A stretch of 7,560 bases of DNA from an uncultured Halieaceae bacterium (GTDB lineage: Bacteria; Pseudomonadota; Gammaproteobacteria; Pseudomonadales; Halieaceae): NCBI GenBank assembly GCA_938045215.1, contig CALINF010000282.1:1-7560 (forward strand), read 5' to 3'. The translations under genes and the position numbers were made by a program. The notes under the pieces were generated by a model that saw nothing but the letters and a program-made list of their open reading frames with translations, did not search any database and was not told the DNA's origin. Numbering within the stretch: position 1 is the first letter of the stretch; each line of letters opens with the position of its first letter. This document shows positions 1 to 5,459 of the stretch, piece by piece.

Positions 1-1346
1 TAACCACGTCGGAAACCGTCACCGACATAGAGCAGACGGTCAGCACCGGCCAGGCTCAGCTCCTGGTTGAGGAAAGATTCGACTTCGTCTTCAGCCATGC
101 CAGGATCAAGCACCGGACTTAAACCATCGATATCCACTTCCAGTCCACGCAGTGCTTTCTGCAGCGATTCCTGGAAATTACGGCCGAGGGCCATCACCTC
201 ACCCACCGACTTCATCTGCGTGGTCAGGCGGGAGTCTGCGGTATTGAATTTTTCGAAAGCAAAGCGGGGAATCTTCGTTACCACGTAGTCGATAGACGGT
301 TCGAAAGACGCAGGTGTTGCCCCCCCGGTTATGTCGTTTTGTAACTCGTCCAGCGTAAAGCCCACTGCCAACTTGGCTGCAACCTTGGCGATCGGGAAAC
401 CCGTGGCCTTGGAAGCCAATGCGGACGAACGGCTCACGCGCGGGTTCATCTCTATTATCACCAGGCGTCCCGTCTCCGGATCCTGTCCGAACTGTACGTT
501 GGAGCCCCCTGTCTCAACACCGATTTCACGCAATACCGCCAGCGAGGCGTTACGCATAATCTGGTATTCCTTGTCAGTCAGGGTCTGGGCAGGAGCAACC
601 GTGATCGAATCGCCTGTATGCACGCCCATGGCATCGAAATTTTCGATCGCACAAACGATGATGCAGTTATCGTTTTTGTCGCGCACTACCTCCATCTCGA
701 ACTCTTTCCAGCCAATGAGCGATTCATCAATCAACAACTCTTTGGTGGGCGACAGGTCGAGACCGCGAGTGCAGATTTCTTCAAACTCGTCGCGGTTGTA
801 CGCAATACCGCCACCCGAGCCGCCCATGGTGAACGAAGGCCTGATGATGCAGGGAAATCCAATCTGGTCGAGAACCTGCTGTGCCTCTTCCATACTGTGG
901 GCAGTTGCTGAGTTAGGCGTATCGAGGCCTATCCGCTTCATGGCGTCGTCAAACAACTGGCGATCCTCCGCCATGTCGATCGCTTCCTTGGTGGCGCCGA
1001 TCATCTCCACGCCGAATTTTTCCAGTACGCCCTCGCGCGCCAGATCCAGCGCGCAATTGAGTGCCGTTTGACCACCCATGGTTGGCAGCAGCGCATCGGG
1101 TTTCTCGGTCTCGATAATGCGGCTTACGGTACGCCACTCGATAGGCTCGATATACGTAGCATCGGCCATAGCGGGATCGGTCATGATGGTCGCTGGGTTC
1201 GAATTCACCAGGATCACCCGAAAGCCTTCTTCGCGCAGGGCTTTGCAGGCCTGGGCACCCGAGTAATCGAACTCGCAAGCCTGTCCAATCACAATAGGAC
1301 CCGCACCGAGTATCAGGATGCTTTTGAGGTCAGTTCTCTTGGGCAT
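1..1346 (-). CDS. carB: Carbamoyl-phosphate synthase large subunit, N-terminal part (cut by window edge)
   Basis: CarB is the synthetase subunit that uses ammonia from CarA, bicarbonate and two ATP to make carbamoyl phosphate, the shared precursor of pyrimidines and arginine, in the cytoplasm. The reading frame opens at an ATG (1346-1344) with MPKRTDLKSILILGAGP, the almost invariant start of bacterial CarB. It continues without a stop to the window edge, giving 448 of about 1,070 residues. Visible motifs are a PreATP-grasp fold with NSNPATIMTD (about 48-57), PTMGGQTALN (about 88-97), the glycine-rich ATP-grasp loop FTMGGSGGG (about 171-179), and the metal-binding EMNPRVSRSS (about 299-308). 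The visible part therefore covers the first (carboxyphosphate-forming) ATP-grasp domain and the beginning of the oligomerisation domain. The start lies 5 nt after the carA stop with no strong ribosome binding site, which suggests translational coupling. Nothing looks truncated or degenerate; the second ATP-grasp half and the allosteric domain lie outside the window. Confidence 0.98.
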   Translation of the reverse strand, partial: MPKRTDLKSILILGAGPIVIGQACEFDYSGAQACKALREEGFRVILVNSNPATIMTDPAMADATYIEPIEWRTVSRIIETEKPDALLPTMGGQTALNCALDLAREGVLEKFGVEMIGATKEAIDMAEDRQLFDDAMKRIGLDTPNSATAHSMEEAQQVLDQIGFPCIIRPSFTMGGSGGGIAYNRDEFEEICTRGLDLSPTKELLIDESLIGWKEFEMEVVRDKNDNCIIVCAIENFDAMGVHTGDSITVAPAQTLTDKEYQIMRNASLAVLREIGVETGGSNVQFGQDPETGRLVIIEMNPRVSRSSALASKATGFPIAKVAAKLAVGFTLDELQNDITGGATPASFEPSIDYVVTKIPRFAFEKFNTADSRLTTQMKSVGEVMALGRNFQESLQKALRGLEVDIDGLSPVLDPGMAEDEVESFLNQELSLAGADRLLYVGDGFRRG

Positions 1347-1351
1347 AGCGG

Positions 1352-2494
1352 TTAACTCTGTCCTGCTCTGGTTTTGATAAGCTCAATAAAGTGATCAAAC
1401 AAGGGGGCTGCGTCATGCGGCCCGGGGCTCGCTTCAGGGTGACCCTGAAAACTGAACGCTGCCTTATCTGTTCGGTGAATCCCCTGCAGGGAGTCGTCAA
1501 AAAGTGATTTGTGGGTGATCCGCAAATTGTCGGGGAGCTGCGTTTCGTCAACCGCAAAGCCGTGGTTCTGGCTGGTGATCAAAACAGTACCATCGTCGAG
1601 GTTCTGAACCGGATGGTTGGCACCGTGATGACCAAATTTCATCTTCACGGTCTTGCCTCCACTGGCCAGACCCAGCAACTGATGACCCAGGCAGATACCA
1701 AACACAGGTATATCGGTGTCGAGGATCGTCTGGATAGCAGTAATTGCATAGTCGCAGGGCTCGGGATCGCCTGGCCCGTTTGACAGGAACACACCATCGG
1801 GCGCCATCGCCAGCACCTCTTCTGCCGGGGTTTGCGCAGGCACTACAGTCAGGCGGCAACCACGGTCTACCAGCATACGCAGAATGTTGCGCTTGGCACC
1901 ATAATCATAGGCCACCACGTGCCAGGGCAGATCGGCGCTTACCGGGCGGGCATAACCCTCGCCGTGCACCCAGCTACCTTCTGTCCAGGTGTAGGATTCG
2001 GCGGTAGTCACTTCCTTAGCCAGATCCAGACCTTTGAGTCCCGCGAACGCCTTCGCCTGAGCCAAAGCGGCGGCTTCATCGATATTGTTGCCAGCCATCA
2101 GGCAGCCATTCAGGGCGCCTTTTTCCCGCAGGATACGAGTCAGCCTGCGTGTATCTATATCTGCGATGGCGACAATGTTGCGCGACTTCAGATAGTCGCT
2201 CAGGGATTGCTCATTGCGATAGTTGCTGGCCATCAGCGGTAGATCGCGAATGACAAGCCCGGAGGCGTGAATGGCAGAAGACTCGTTATCTTCCTCATTG
2301 GTGCCGGTATTCCCGATATGAGGATAGGTCAAGGTGATGATCTGGCGGGCATAGGAAGGATCAGTAAGAATTTCCTGGTAGCCGGTCATCGACGTATTGA
2401 ACACCACCTCACCGACGGAATCCCCGTCAGCGCCAATTGCCAGACCGCTGAAAACGCTACCATCTTCAAGGGCCAATAGGGCTGGACCGAACAA
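1352..2494 (-). CDS. carA: Carbamoyl-phosphate synthase small (glutaminase) subunit, probable TTG start
   Basis: CarA hydrolyses glutamine and channels the ammonia to CarB. Using the TTG at 2494 the product is 380 residues, against about 382 in E. coli. The N-terminal CarA domain begins FGPALLALEDGSVF and includes FNTSMTGYQEILTDPSY (about 32-48). The C-terminal class I glutamine amidotransferase domain shows LSNGPGDPEPC (about 237-247), the nucleophile Cys268 in GICLGHQ, and the His352/Glu354 pair in FQGHPEASPGPHD. No ATG lies in frame near the expected N-terminus. The TTG at 2494 sits 4 nt after a full GGAGGT Shine-Dalgarno sequence, whereas the TTG at 2506 would place that sequence inside the gene, so 2494 is preferred. 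The gene heads an operon with carB (5-nt gap). Its leader carries a terminator-like hairpin and a promoter, both listed separately. Confidence 0.97.
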   Translation of the reverse strand: MFGPALLALEDGSVFSGLAIGADGDSVGEVVFNTSMTGYQEILTDPSYARQIITLTYPHIGNTGTNEEDNESSAIHASGLVIRDLPLMASNYRNEQSLSDYLKSRNIVAIADIDTRRLTRILREKGALNGCLMAGNNIDEAAALAQAKAFAGLKGLDLAKEVTTAESYTWTEGSWVHGEGYARPVSADLPWHVVAYDYGAKRNILRMLVDRGCRLTVVPAQTPAEEVLAMAPDGVFLSNGPGDPEPCDYAITAIQTILDTDIPVFGICLGHQLLGLASGGKTVKMKFGHHGANHPVQNLDDGTVLITSQNHGFAVDETQLPDNLRITHKSLFDDSLQGIHRTDKAAFSFQGHPEASPGPHDAAPLFDHFIELIKTRAGQS

Positions 2495-2498
2495 GCAT

Positions 2499-2504
2499 AC
2501 CTCC
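2499..2504 (-). promoter_or_regulatory. Ribosome binding site deciding the carA TTG start
   Basis: On the minus strand GGAGGT is a full match to the anti-Shine-Dalgarno core. It is followed by four bases and then TTG at 2494. An ATG at 2498-2496 abuts the site with no spacing and opens a different frame that ends after 10 codons. The TTG at 2494 is thus the only well-placed start for the CarA frame. Confidence 0.75.
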
Positions 2505-2541
2505 AAGTATCAACAGAAATGTCGCTCGCGCGCGCCCGCAA

Positions 2542-2573
2542 AAAAGCGAGATGGGAAACCGCATCTCGCTTTT
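2542..2573 (-). terminator. Terminator-like hairpin in the carAB leader (candidate attenuator)
   Basis: A perfect 12-bp inverted repeat (arms 2542-2553 and 2562-2573, AAAAGCGAGATG and its complement) encloses an 8-nt loop that can close further by two G-C pairs. Read on the minus strand, the 3' arm runs directly into six T residues (2545-2540), the classic layout of an intrinsic terminator. It lies about 48 nt upstream of the carA start and downstream of the predicted carA promoter, with no upstream minus-strand gene in view to terminate. A control function (premature termination of the carAB transcript unless relieved) is therefore inferred. The plus-strand reading has only four T residues and no plus-strand gene before it. 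Confidence 0.65.
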
Positions 2574-2608
2574 AGTCATAGTTAGTCTGCTCTGGTGTAA
2601 ACCCTGGG

Positions 2609-2641
2609 CACACTGAACTCGGGGCGCAGGCCGAGTGTGTG
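2609..2641 (-). other. Upstream secondary-structure element in the carAB leader
   Basis: CTCGG (2618-2622) can pair with CCGAG (2631-2635), and CACAC (2609-2613) with GTGTG (2637-2641), giving a GC-rich bulged stem. An alternative six-pair register exists (2609-2614 with 2634-2639). It would be the first structure formed in the carA leader RNA after the predicted start point near 2649. Whether it matters for attenuation is unknown. Confidence 0.3.
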
Positions 2642-2655
2642 GAAACTGGCCGAAG

Positions 2656-2684
2656 ATTGTAGGTGATCGACCCGATCGTGTCCA
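2656..2684 (-). promoter_or_regulatory. Sigma-70-like promoter of carAB
   Basis: On the minus strand TGGACA (2684-2679, 5 of 6 to TTGACA) and TACAAT (2661-2656, 5 of 6 to TATAAT) are separated by 17 bp. This is the best promoter match in the intergenic region. Transcription would begin near 2649, giving a leader of about 155 nt before the carA TTG that contains the terminator-like hairpin. A weaker alternative, TTTACA (2601-2596) with TATGAC (2580-2575), has only a 15-bp spacer. Confidence 0.6.
2665..2677. promoter_or_regulatory. Small palindrome inside the carAB promoter spacer
   Basis: GATCG-ACC-CGATC is a perfect 5-3-5 inverted repeat between the -35 and -10 elements of the predicted carA promoter. 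A protein bound here would block RNA polymerase. It does not resemble an ArgR or PurR box, and the half-sites are short enough to occur by chance. Confidence 0.2.
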
Positions 2685-2718
2685 GAGAGATGCGTACCTA
2701 ACACCGCAAATCCTGCGA

Positions 2719-2734
2719 TAAAGCACTTGCTTTA
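2719..2734. promoter_or_regulatory. Candidate TetR-family operator (7-2-7 palindrome)
   Basis: TAAAGCA-CT-TGCTTTA is a perfect inverted repeat, and GAT/ATC can extend it imperfectly to 2717-2737 with one extra base on the right. It overlaps the candidate -35 of the plus-strand operon and lies 51 bp before the first gene. TetR-family dimers usually bind palindromes of about this size overlapping promoters, and a TetR gene is the second gene of this operon, so autoregulation through this site is inferred. It is also close to the divergent carA promoter (about 35 bp from its -35). Confidence 0.45.
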
Positions 2735-2754
2735 ATCTGCGCTTTCTCTATCCT
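2727..2754 (+). promoter_or_regulatory. Weak candidate promoter of the SDR-tetR-ACAD-MFS operon
   Basis: TTGCTT (2727-2732) and TATCCT (2749-2754) are separated by 16 bp, matching 3 and 4 of 6 consensus positions. Transcription would begin near 2761, leaving a short leader with the GGAG ribosome site (2771-2774) before the ATG at 2785. The match is modest. The overlap with the palindrome is the main reason to favour it. Confidence 0.35.
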
Positions 2755-2784
2755 TACTGACTTTTCCAGCGGAGCACCTATTCC

Positions 2785-3588
2785 ATGAGCTATTTCGGCG
2801 GTAAACACGCGGTCATTACCGGTGCGGGGTCCGGTATCGGCAGGGCTCTCGCACTACAACTCAACGCGCAGGGTTGTTCGCTGTGGTTGAGTGATATCAA
2901 CGAAGACAACCTCGAGCAGACCCGCGCTTTGTTAAGCCGGCAATCACTGCCGATTGATACTCAGGTTGTGGATGTGGCAGATCGAGATTCGGTCCACGCC
3001 TGGGCGCAACGGATCGAGGAGAATGCCACACACGTTGACCTGCTGATCAACAACGCGGGCGTCGCTCTTATGGCTACCGTAGAAGAGAATCGCTACGAAG
3101 ACCTGGAGTGGTTGATGAACATCAACTTCTGGGGCGTGGTACACGGCACCAAGGCGTTTTTGCCGCTACTGAGAAAGTCCAAGCAAGGACATCTTGTCAA
3201 TATTTCCTCGGTGTTTGGCATGATCGCGGTGCCGACACAATCGGCCTATAACGCCGCCAAATTTGCCGTGCGTGGCTACACCGAGGCGCTGCGCCATGAG
3301 ATGGCTGACACCAACGTCCATGTGATGTGTGTGCACCCTGGCGGTATCAAGACCAATATTGTCGCCAGCGCACGAGGCGTTGATGACACGGAGCGGCAGC
3401 AGCGCAATGCAGACTTTACCGATTTTGCCAAAACCACGGCAGACTCAGCTGCACGACAGCTGCTAAAGGCCTGCGAAAAGAAGAAGAAACGATTAATGAT
3501 CGGCAACGATGCACGCTATATTGCCCTGCTCACCCGGCTCTTTCCCGTCAACTACGCAAAGTTCCTGCCAATGGGCGAGGTTCAGTAA
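2785..3588 (+). CDS. Classical short-chain dehydrogenase/reductase (SDR family)
   Basis: A 267-residue NAD(P)-dependent oxidoreductase with a Rossmann fold, the usual length for a classical SDR. The cofactor motif TGAGSGIG is at 12-19, and Asp37 at the end of the second strand favours NAD(H) over NADP(H). NNAG is at 89-92, and the catalytic tetrad is Asn114, Ser142, Tyr155 and Lys159 (SAYNAAK). PGG (185-187) leads into the substrate loop, and a Lys-rich stretch (232-235) precedes a hydrophobic C-terminus. All catalytic residues are present, so it should be active, oxidising an alcohol or reducing a ketone or aldehyde; the substrate is unknown. GGAG 10 nt before the ATG serves as ribosome site. 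It heads the plus-strand operon. Next to a pair of acyl-CoA dehydrogenases it could act as a hydroxyacyl or hydroxysteroid-type dehydrogenase in the same degradation route, but that is inference. Confidence 0.93.
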   Translation: MSYFGGKHAVITGAGSGIGRALALQLNAQGCSLWLSDINEDNLEQTRALLSRQSLPIDTQVVDVADRDSVHAWAQRIEENATHVDLLINNAGVALMATVEENRYEDLEWLMNINFWGVVHGTKAFLPLLRKSKQGHLVNISSVFGMIAVPTQSAYNAAKFAVRGYTEALRHEMADTNVHVMCVHPGGIKTNIVASARGVDDTERQQRNADFTDFAKTTADSAARQLLKACEKKKKRLMIGNDARYIALLTRLFPVNYAKFLPMGEVQ

Positions 3589-3617
3589 TTGAAACACGCA
3601 ATCCCGCTGTCTATCGA

Positions 3618-4307
3618 GTGGCGTCAACCACAATGACACGCGCTGCAGACAACCCGGACACACGAGCCACGCTGCTACACACTGCACTGCATCTGTACGC
3701 GCGTGAGGGGCTGCACGGCGTCTCTTTGCGCCGTATCGCCACAGAGGCGGGCTCACGCAACTCGGCAGCAATGCACTACCACTTCGGCGACAAGCTCGGT
3801 GTTATTGCAGCGCTTACCAACATGATCGCTGAGCAAATGACGAAGATCGCACAGGACATTCGCAATCATGAGCCCGCGCCGGGTTCGTTACATGATGCTT
3901 TTCGCAATGCCCTGCGCCCGCTCACGGAATTGCCGCAGCACTGCAGTTGGGGCACGGATGCAGTTCGTTTTATGTCATTGGCGATCAGCGAGAATAGTCC
4001 TGAAATTGCCGCGATCATGAATCCCATCTACACGCCGTTCTGGCGCACGGTCGATGGTCAGCTGGCGCAATTGCTGCCCGATCTGCCGCAACACACGCGT
4101 CAGCTAAGGCTCATGTTTATGAGCGTTAATGTGTTTCACGGTGCCGCCGAGGTGGCGTCGCTCGCCCATACGCCACTGGGTGACATGAGCCATCTTGACC
4201 CCGATACACTGCTCGATGAGCTGGTGGATTACCTGATAGGCGGCCTGCGCGCACCTACGGGAAATCGCGACTATGCTCCATTGAAATCGAATGTTTCACT
4301 GCAATAA
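3618..4307 (+). CDS. TetR/AcrR-family transcriptional regulator
   Basis: A 229-residue protein (224 if the ATG at 3633 is used instead of the GTG at 3618; neither has a strong ribosome site). The N-terminal TetR DNA-binding domain is clear. Helix 1 covers about 16-31, the helix-turn-helix VSLRRIATEAGSRNSAAMHY covers 35-54, and the family signature HYHFGDK follows at 53-59. The rest is an all-helical ligand-binding and dimerisation domain with no catalytic motif. Family members are mostly repressors released by a small molecule, often an acyl-CoA or lipophilic compound. The gene sits 29 nt after the SDR stop and 17 nt before the first acyl-CoA dehydrogenase, so it is co-transcribed and probably controls its own operon. 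The palindrome at 2719-2734 is the best candidate operator. The ligand is unknown. Confidence 0.92.
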   Translation: MASTTMTRAADNPDTRATLLHTALHLYAREGLHGVSLRRIATEAGSRNSAAMHYHFGDKLGVIAALTNMIAEQMTKIAQDIRNHEPAPGSLHDAFRNALRPLTELPQHCSWGTDAVRFMSLAISENSPEIAAIMNPIYTPFWRTVDGQLAQLLPDLPQHTRQLRLMFMSVNVFHGAAEVASLAHTPLGDMSHLDPDTLLDELVDYLIGGLRAPTGNRDYAPLKSNVSLQ

Positions 4308-4324
4308 ATGAGGTTGTACCTGAC

Positions 4325-5440
4325 ATGAATGCTCCCGCAGACAACGCGCTCTTTGATCTAACGCTAACAGACGATCAGCGCATGAACCGCGAAACCGTAC
4401 AGCGCTTTGCACAGGCTGACATAAGACCCCACGCAATGGTGGCCGACGTGGATCGCACAACACCAACGGGCTTTTACGACAAGACTCTGGAGTTGGGCCT
4501 GACGCTGATGCCGATTCCCGAAGCGCTGGGCGGCGCAGGCATTGATCGCTCACCCGTTTCAAATGTCCTCAACATAGAGGACCTCGCTCACGGCGATCTG
4601 TCATTGGCATTGGGTGCGATCAGCCCGCTGGCCTTCGTGAATACACTGATAGACCAGGGCACCGATGCTCAGAAAGAAAAGTACCTGCCAAGCTTTTGCG
4701 GCGAGTCTTTCCACGCGGCAACTACCGCCTTACTGGAACCGCGCGCCACTTTCGATCATCACGACCTGCACTGCGTGGCGGCCACCGTTGACAATGGTTA
4801 CGAGATCAGCGGCGTTAAAACGCTGGTGCCATTGGGATTAAGCGCCGAGCTTATGCTGGTGATCGCGCAAATGGACGACGGCACGCCGGGCGCGTTCATC
4901 ATCGAGGGCTCGCCCGATGGACTGTCGCGTACACCGGAGACCCACATGGGACTGGCATCACTCGAGGTAGCACGGCTTGAATTTGACAAGGTACAGGTGG
5001 AGGCAGATGCACGATTGGGTGACTCTGCATTCAACTTTGAGCGCTTCATTGATTTGTCCAATCTGGGTATCTGCGCACTGGCAGTCGGTACGTGTCAGGC
5101 AGTACTGGACTACGTCAAGGAGTACTGCAACGAACGAGTGGCATTTGGAGAACCCATAACCAATCGTCAATCCGTCGCCTTCATGATTGCTGATATCGCC
5201 ATAGAGCTAGAGGCCATGCGTCTCATGACATGGCGCGCGGCAGCCCGGGCTGAAGCAGGACAGCCGTTTCATCAAGAAGCCTATCTCGCCAAGACATTTT
5301 GTGCAGAGCAGGCAATGAAAATCGGCACGGACGGCGTTCAACTGCTAGGCGGCCACGGCTTCTGTCGTGAGCACCCGGTGGAGATGTGGTACCGCAACCT
5401 CAGAGCTATCGCCATCCTCGATGGTGTGGCCAGCGTTTGA
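4325..5440 (+). CDS. Acyl-CoA dehydrogenase-like protein, degenerate flavin/catalytic half (putative partner subunit)
   Basis: A 371-residue member of the acyl-CoA dehydrogenase (ACAD) family, whose usual enzymes oxidise acyl-CoA to 2-enoyl-CoA with FAD. The three-domain layout is present: helical N-terminus with MPIPEALGGAG (62-72), middle beta domain, and helical C-terminus. Retained are RVAFGEPITNRQ (271-282) and QLLGGHGF (339-346), which in homotetrameric ACADs reach into the neighbouring subunit's FAD. Lost are the TEPGxGSD motif (here LEPRATFD, 137-144) and the W-x-T motif (LVP, 167-169) that cradle the isoalloxazine. The catalytic Glu position of medium-chain enzymes (YEGT) is Asp366 in ILDGVASV, and the protein ends five residues later, without the usual EGTxxIQ..IAR tail. 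It probably cannot act alone as an ordinary dehydrogenase. It likely pairs with the product of the next gene, 19 nt downstream. GAGGT ahead of the ATG serves as ribosome site. Confidence 0.9.
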   Translation: MNAPADNALFDLTLTDDQRMNRETVQRFAQADIRPHAMVADVDRTTPTGFYDKTLELGLTLMPIPEALGGAGIDRSPVSNVLNIEDLAHGDLSLALGAISPLAFVNTLIDQGTDAQKEKYLPSFCGESFHAATTALLEPRATFDHHDLHCVAATVDNGYEISGVKTLVPLGLSAELMLVIAQMDDGTPGAFIIEGSPDGLSRTPETHMGLASLEVARLEFDKVQVEADARLGDSAFNFERFIDLSNLGICALAVGTCQAVLDYVKEYCNERVAFGEPITNRQSVAFMIADIAIELEAMRLMTWRAAARAEAGQPFHQEAYLAKTFCAEQAMKIGTDGVQLLGGHGFCREHPVEMWYRNLRAIAILDGVASV

Positions 5441-5459
5441 TCGAACAGGGAGAAAAACA

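Larger units (their letters stand above)
2466..2579 (-). other. Possible 37-codon leader ORF overlapping the attenuator and the carA start
   Basis: A minus-strand frame opens with ATG at 2579 (MTKSEMRFPISLF at its N-terminus) just before the hairpin. It reads through both arms and the U run, and stops with TGA at 2468-2466, 29 nt inside carA. Its position resembles leader ORFs whose translation controls attenuators, as in the pyrBI operon of enteric bacteria. It contains four Arg codons and three Phe TTT codons. There is no convincing Shine-Dalgarno sequence ahead of the ATG, and the frame may be open by chance, so it is listed only as a possibility. Confidence 0.2.

Noticed and set aside
320..326. 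Seven-C run in carB as a possible frameshift or slippage site
   Set aside because: The carB frame is intact on both sides (ITGGATP, as expected for the family), so there is no sign of a shift.
331..1071. Long plus-strand open frame of 246 codons opposite carB
   Set aside because: It lies wholly antisense to highly conserved carB codons, has Ser/Arg-rich low-complexity composition, and shows no recognisable domain; it is a shadow frame of a GC-biased gene.
2542..2573. Hairpin as a terminator for plus-strand transcription
   Set aside because: No plus-strand gene precedes it and only four T residues follow on that strand; the minus-strand reading with six T residues in the carAB leader fits better.
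4311..4321. AGGT-TGT-ACCT inverted repeat between tetR and the first ACAD as a second operator
   Set aside because: Four-base half-sites are too short, and part of it is simply the ribosome binding site of the ACAD gene.
5367..5459. Longer N-terminus for the second ACAD starting inside the first
   Set aside because: The 31 extra residues overlap the conserved C-terminus of the first ACAD and show no ACAD-like sequence. A good ribosome site precedes the ATG at 5460.
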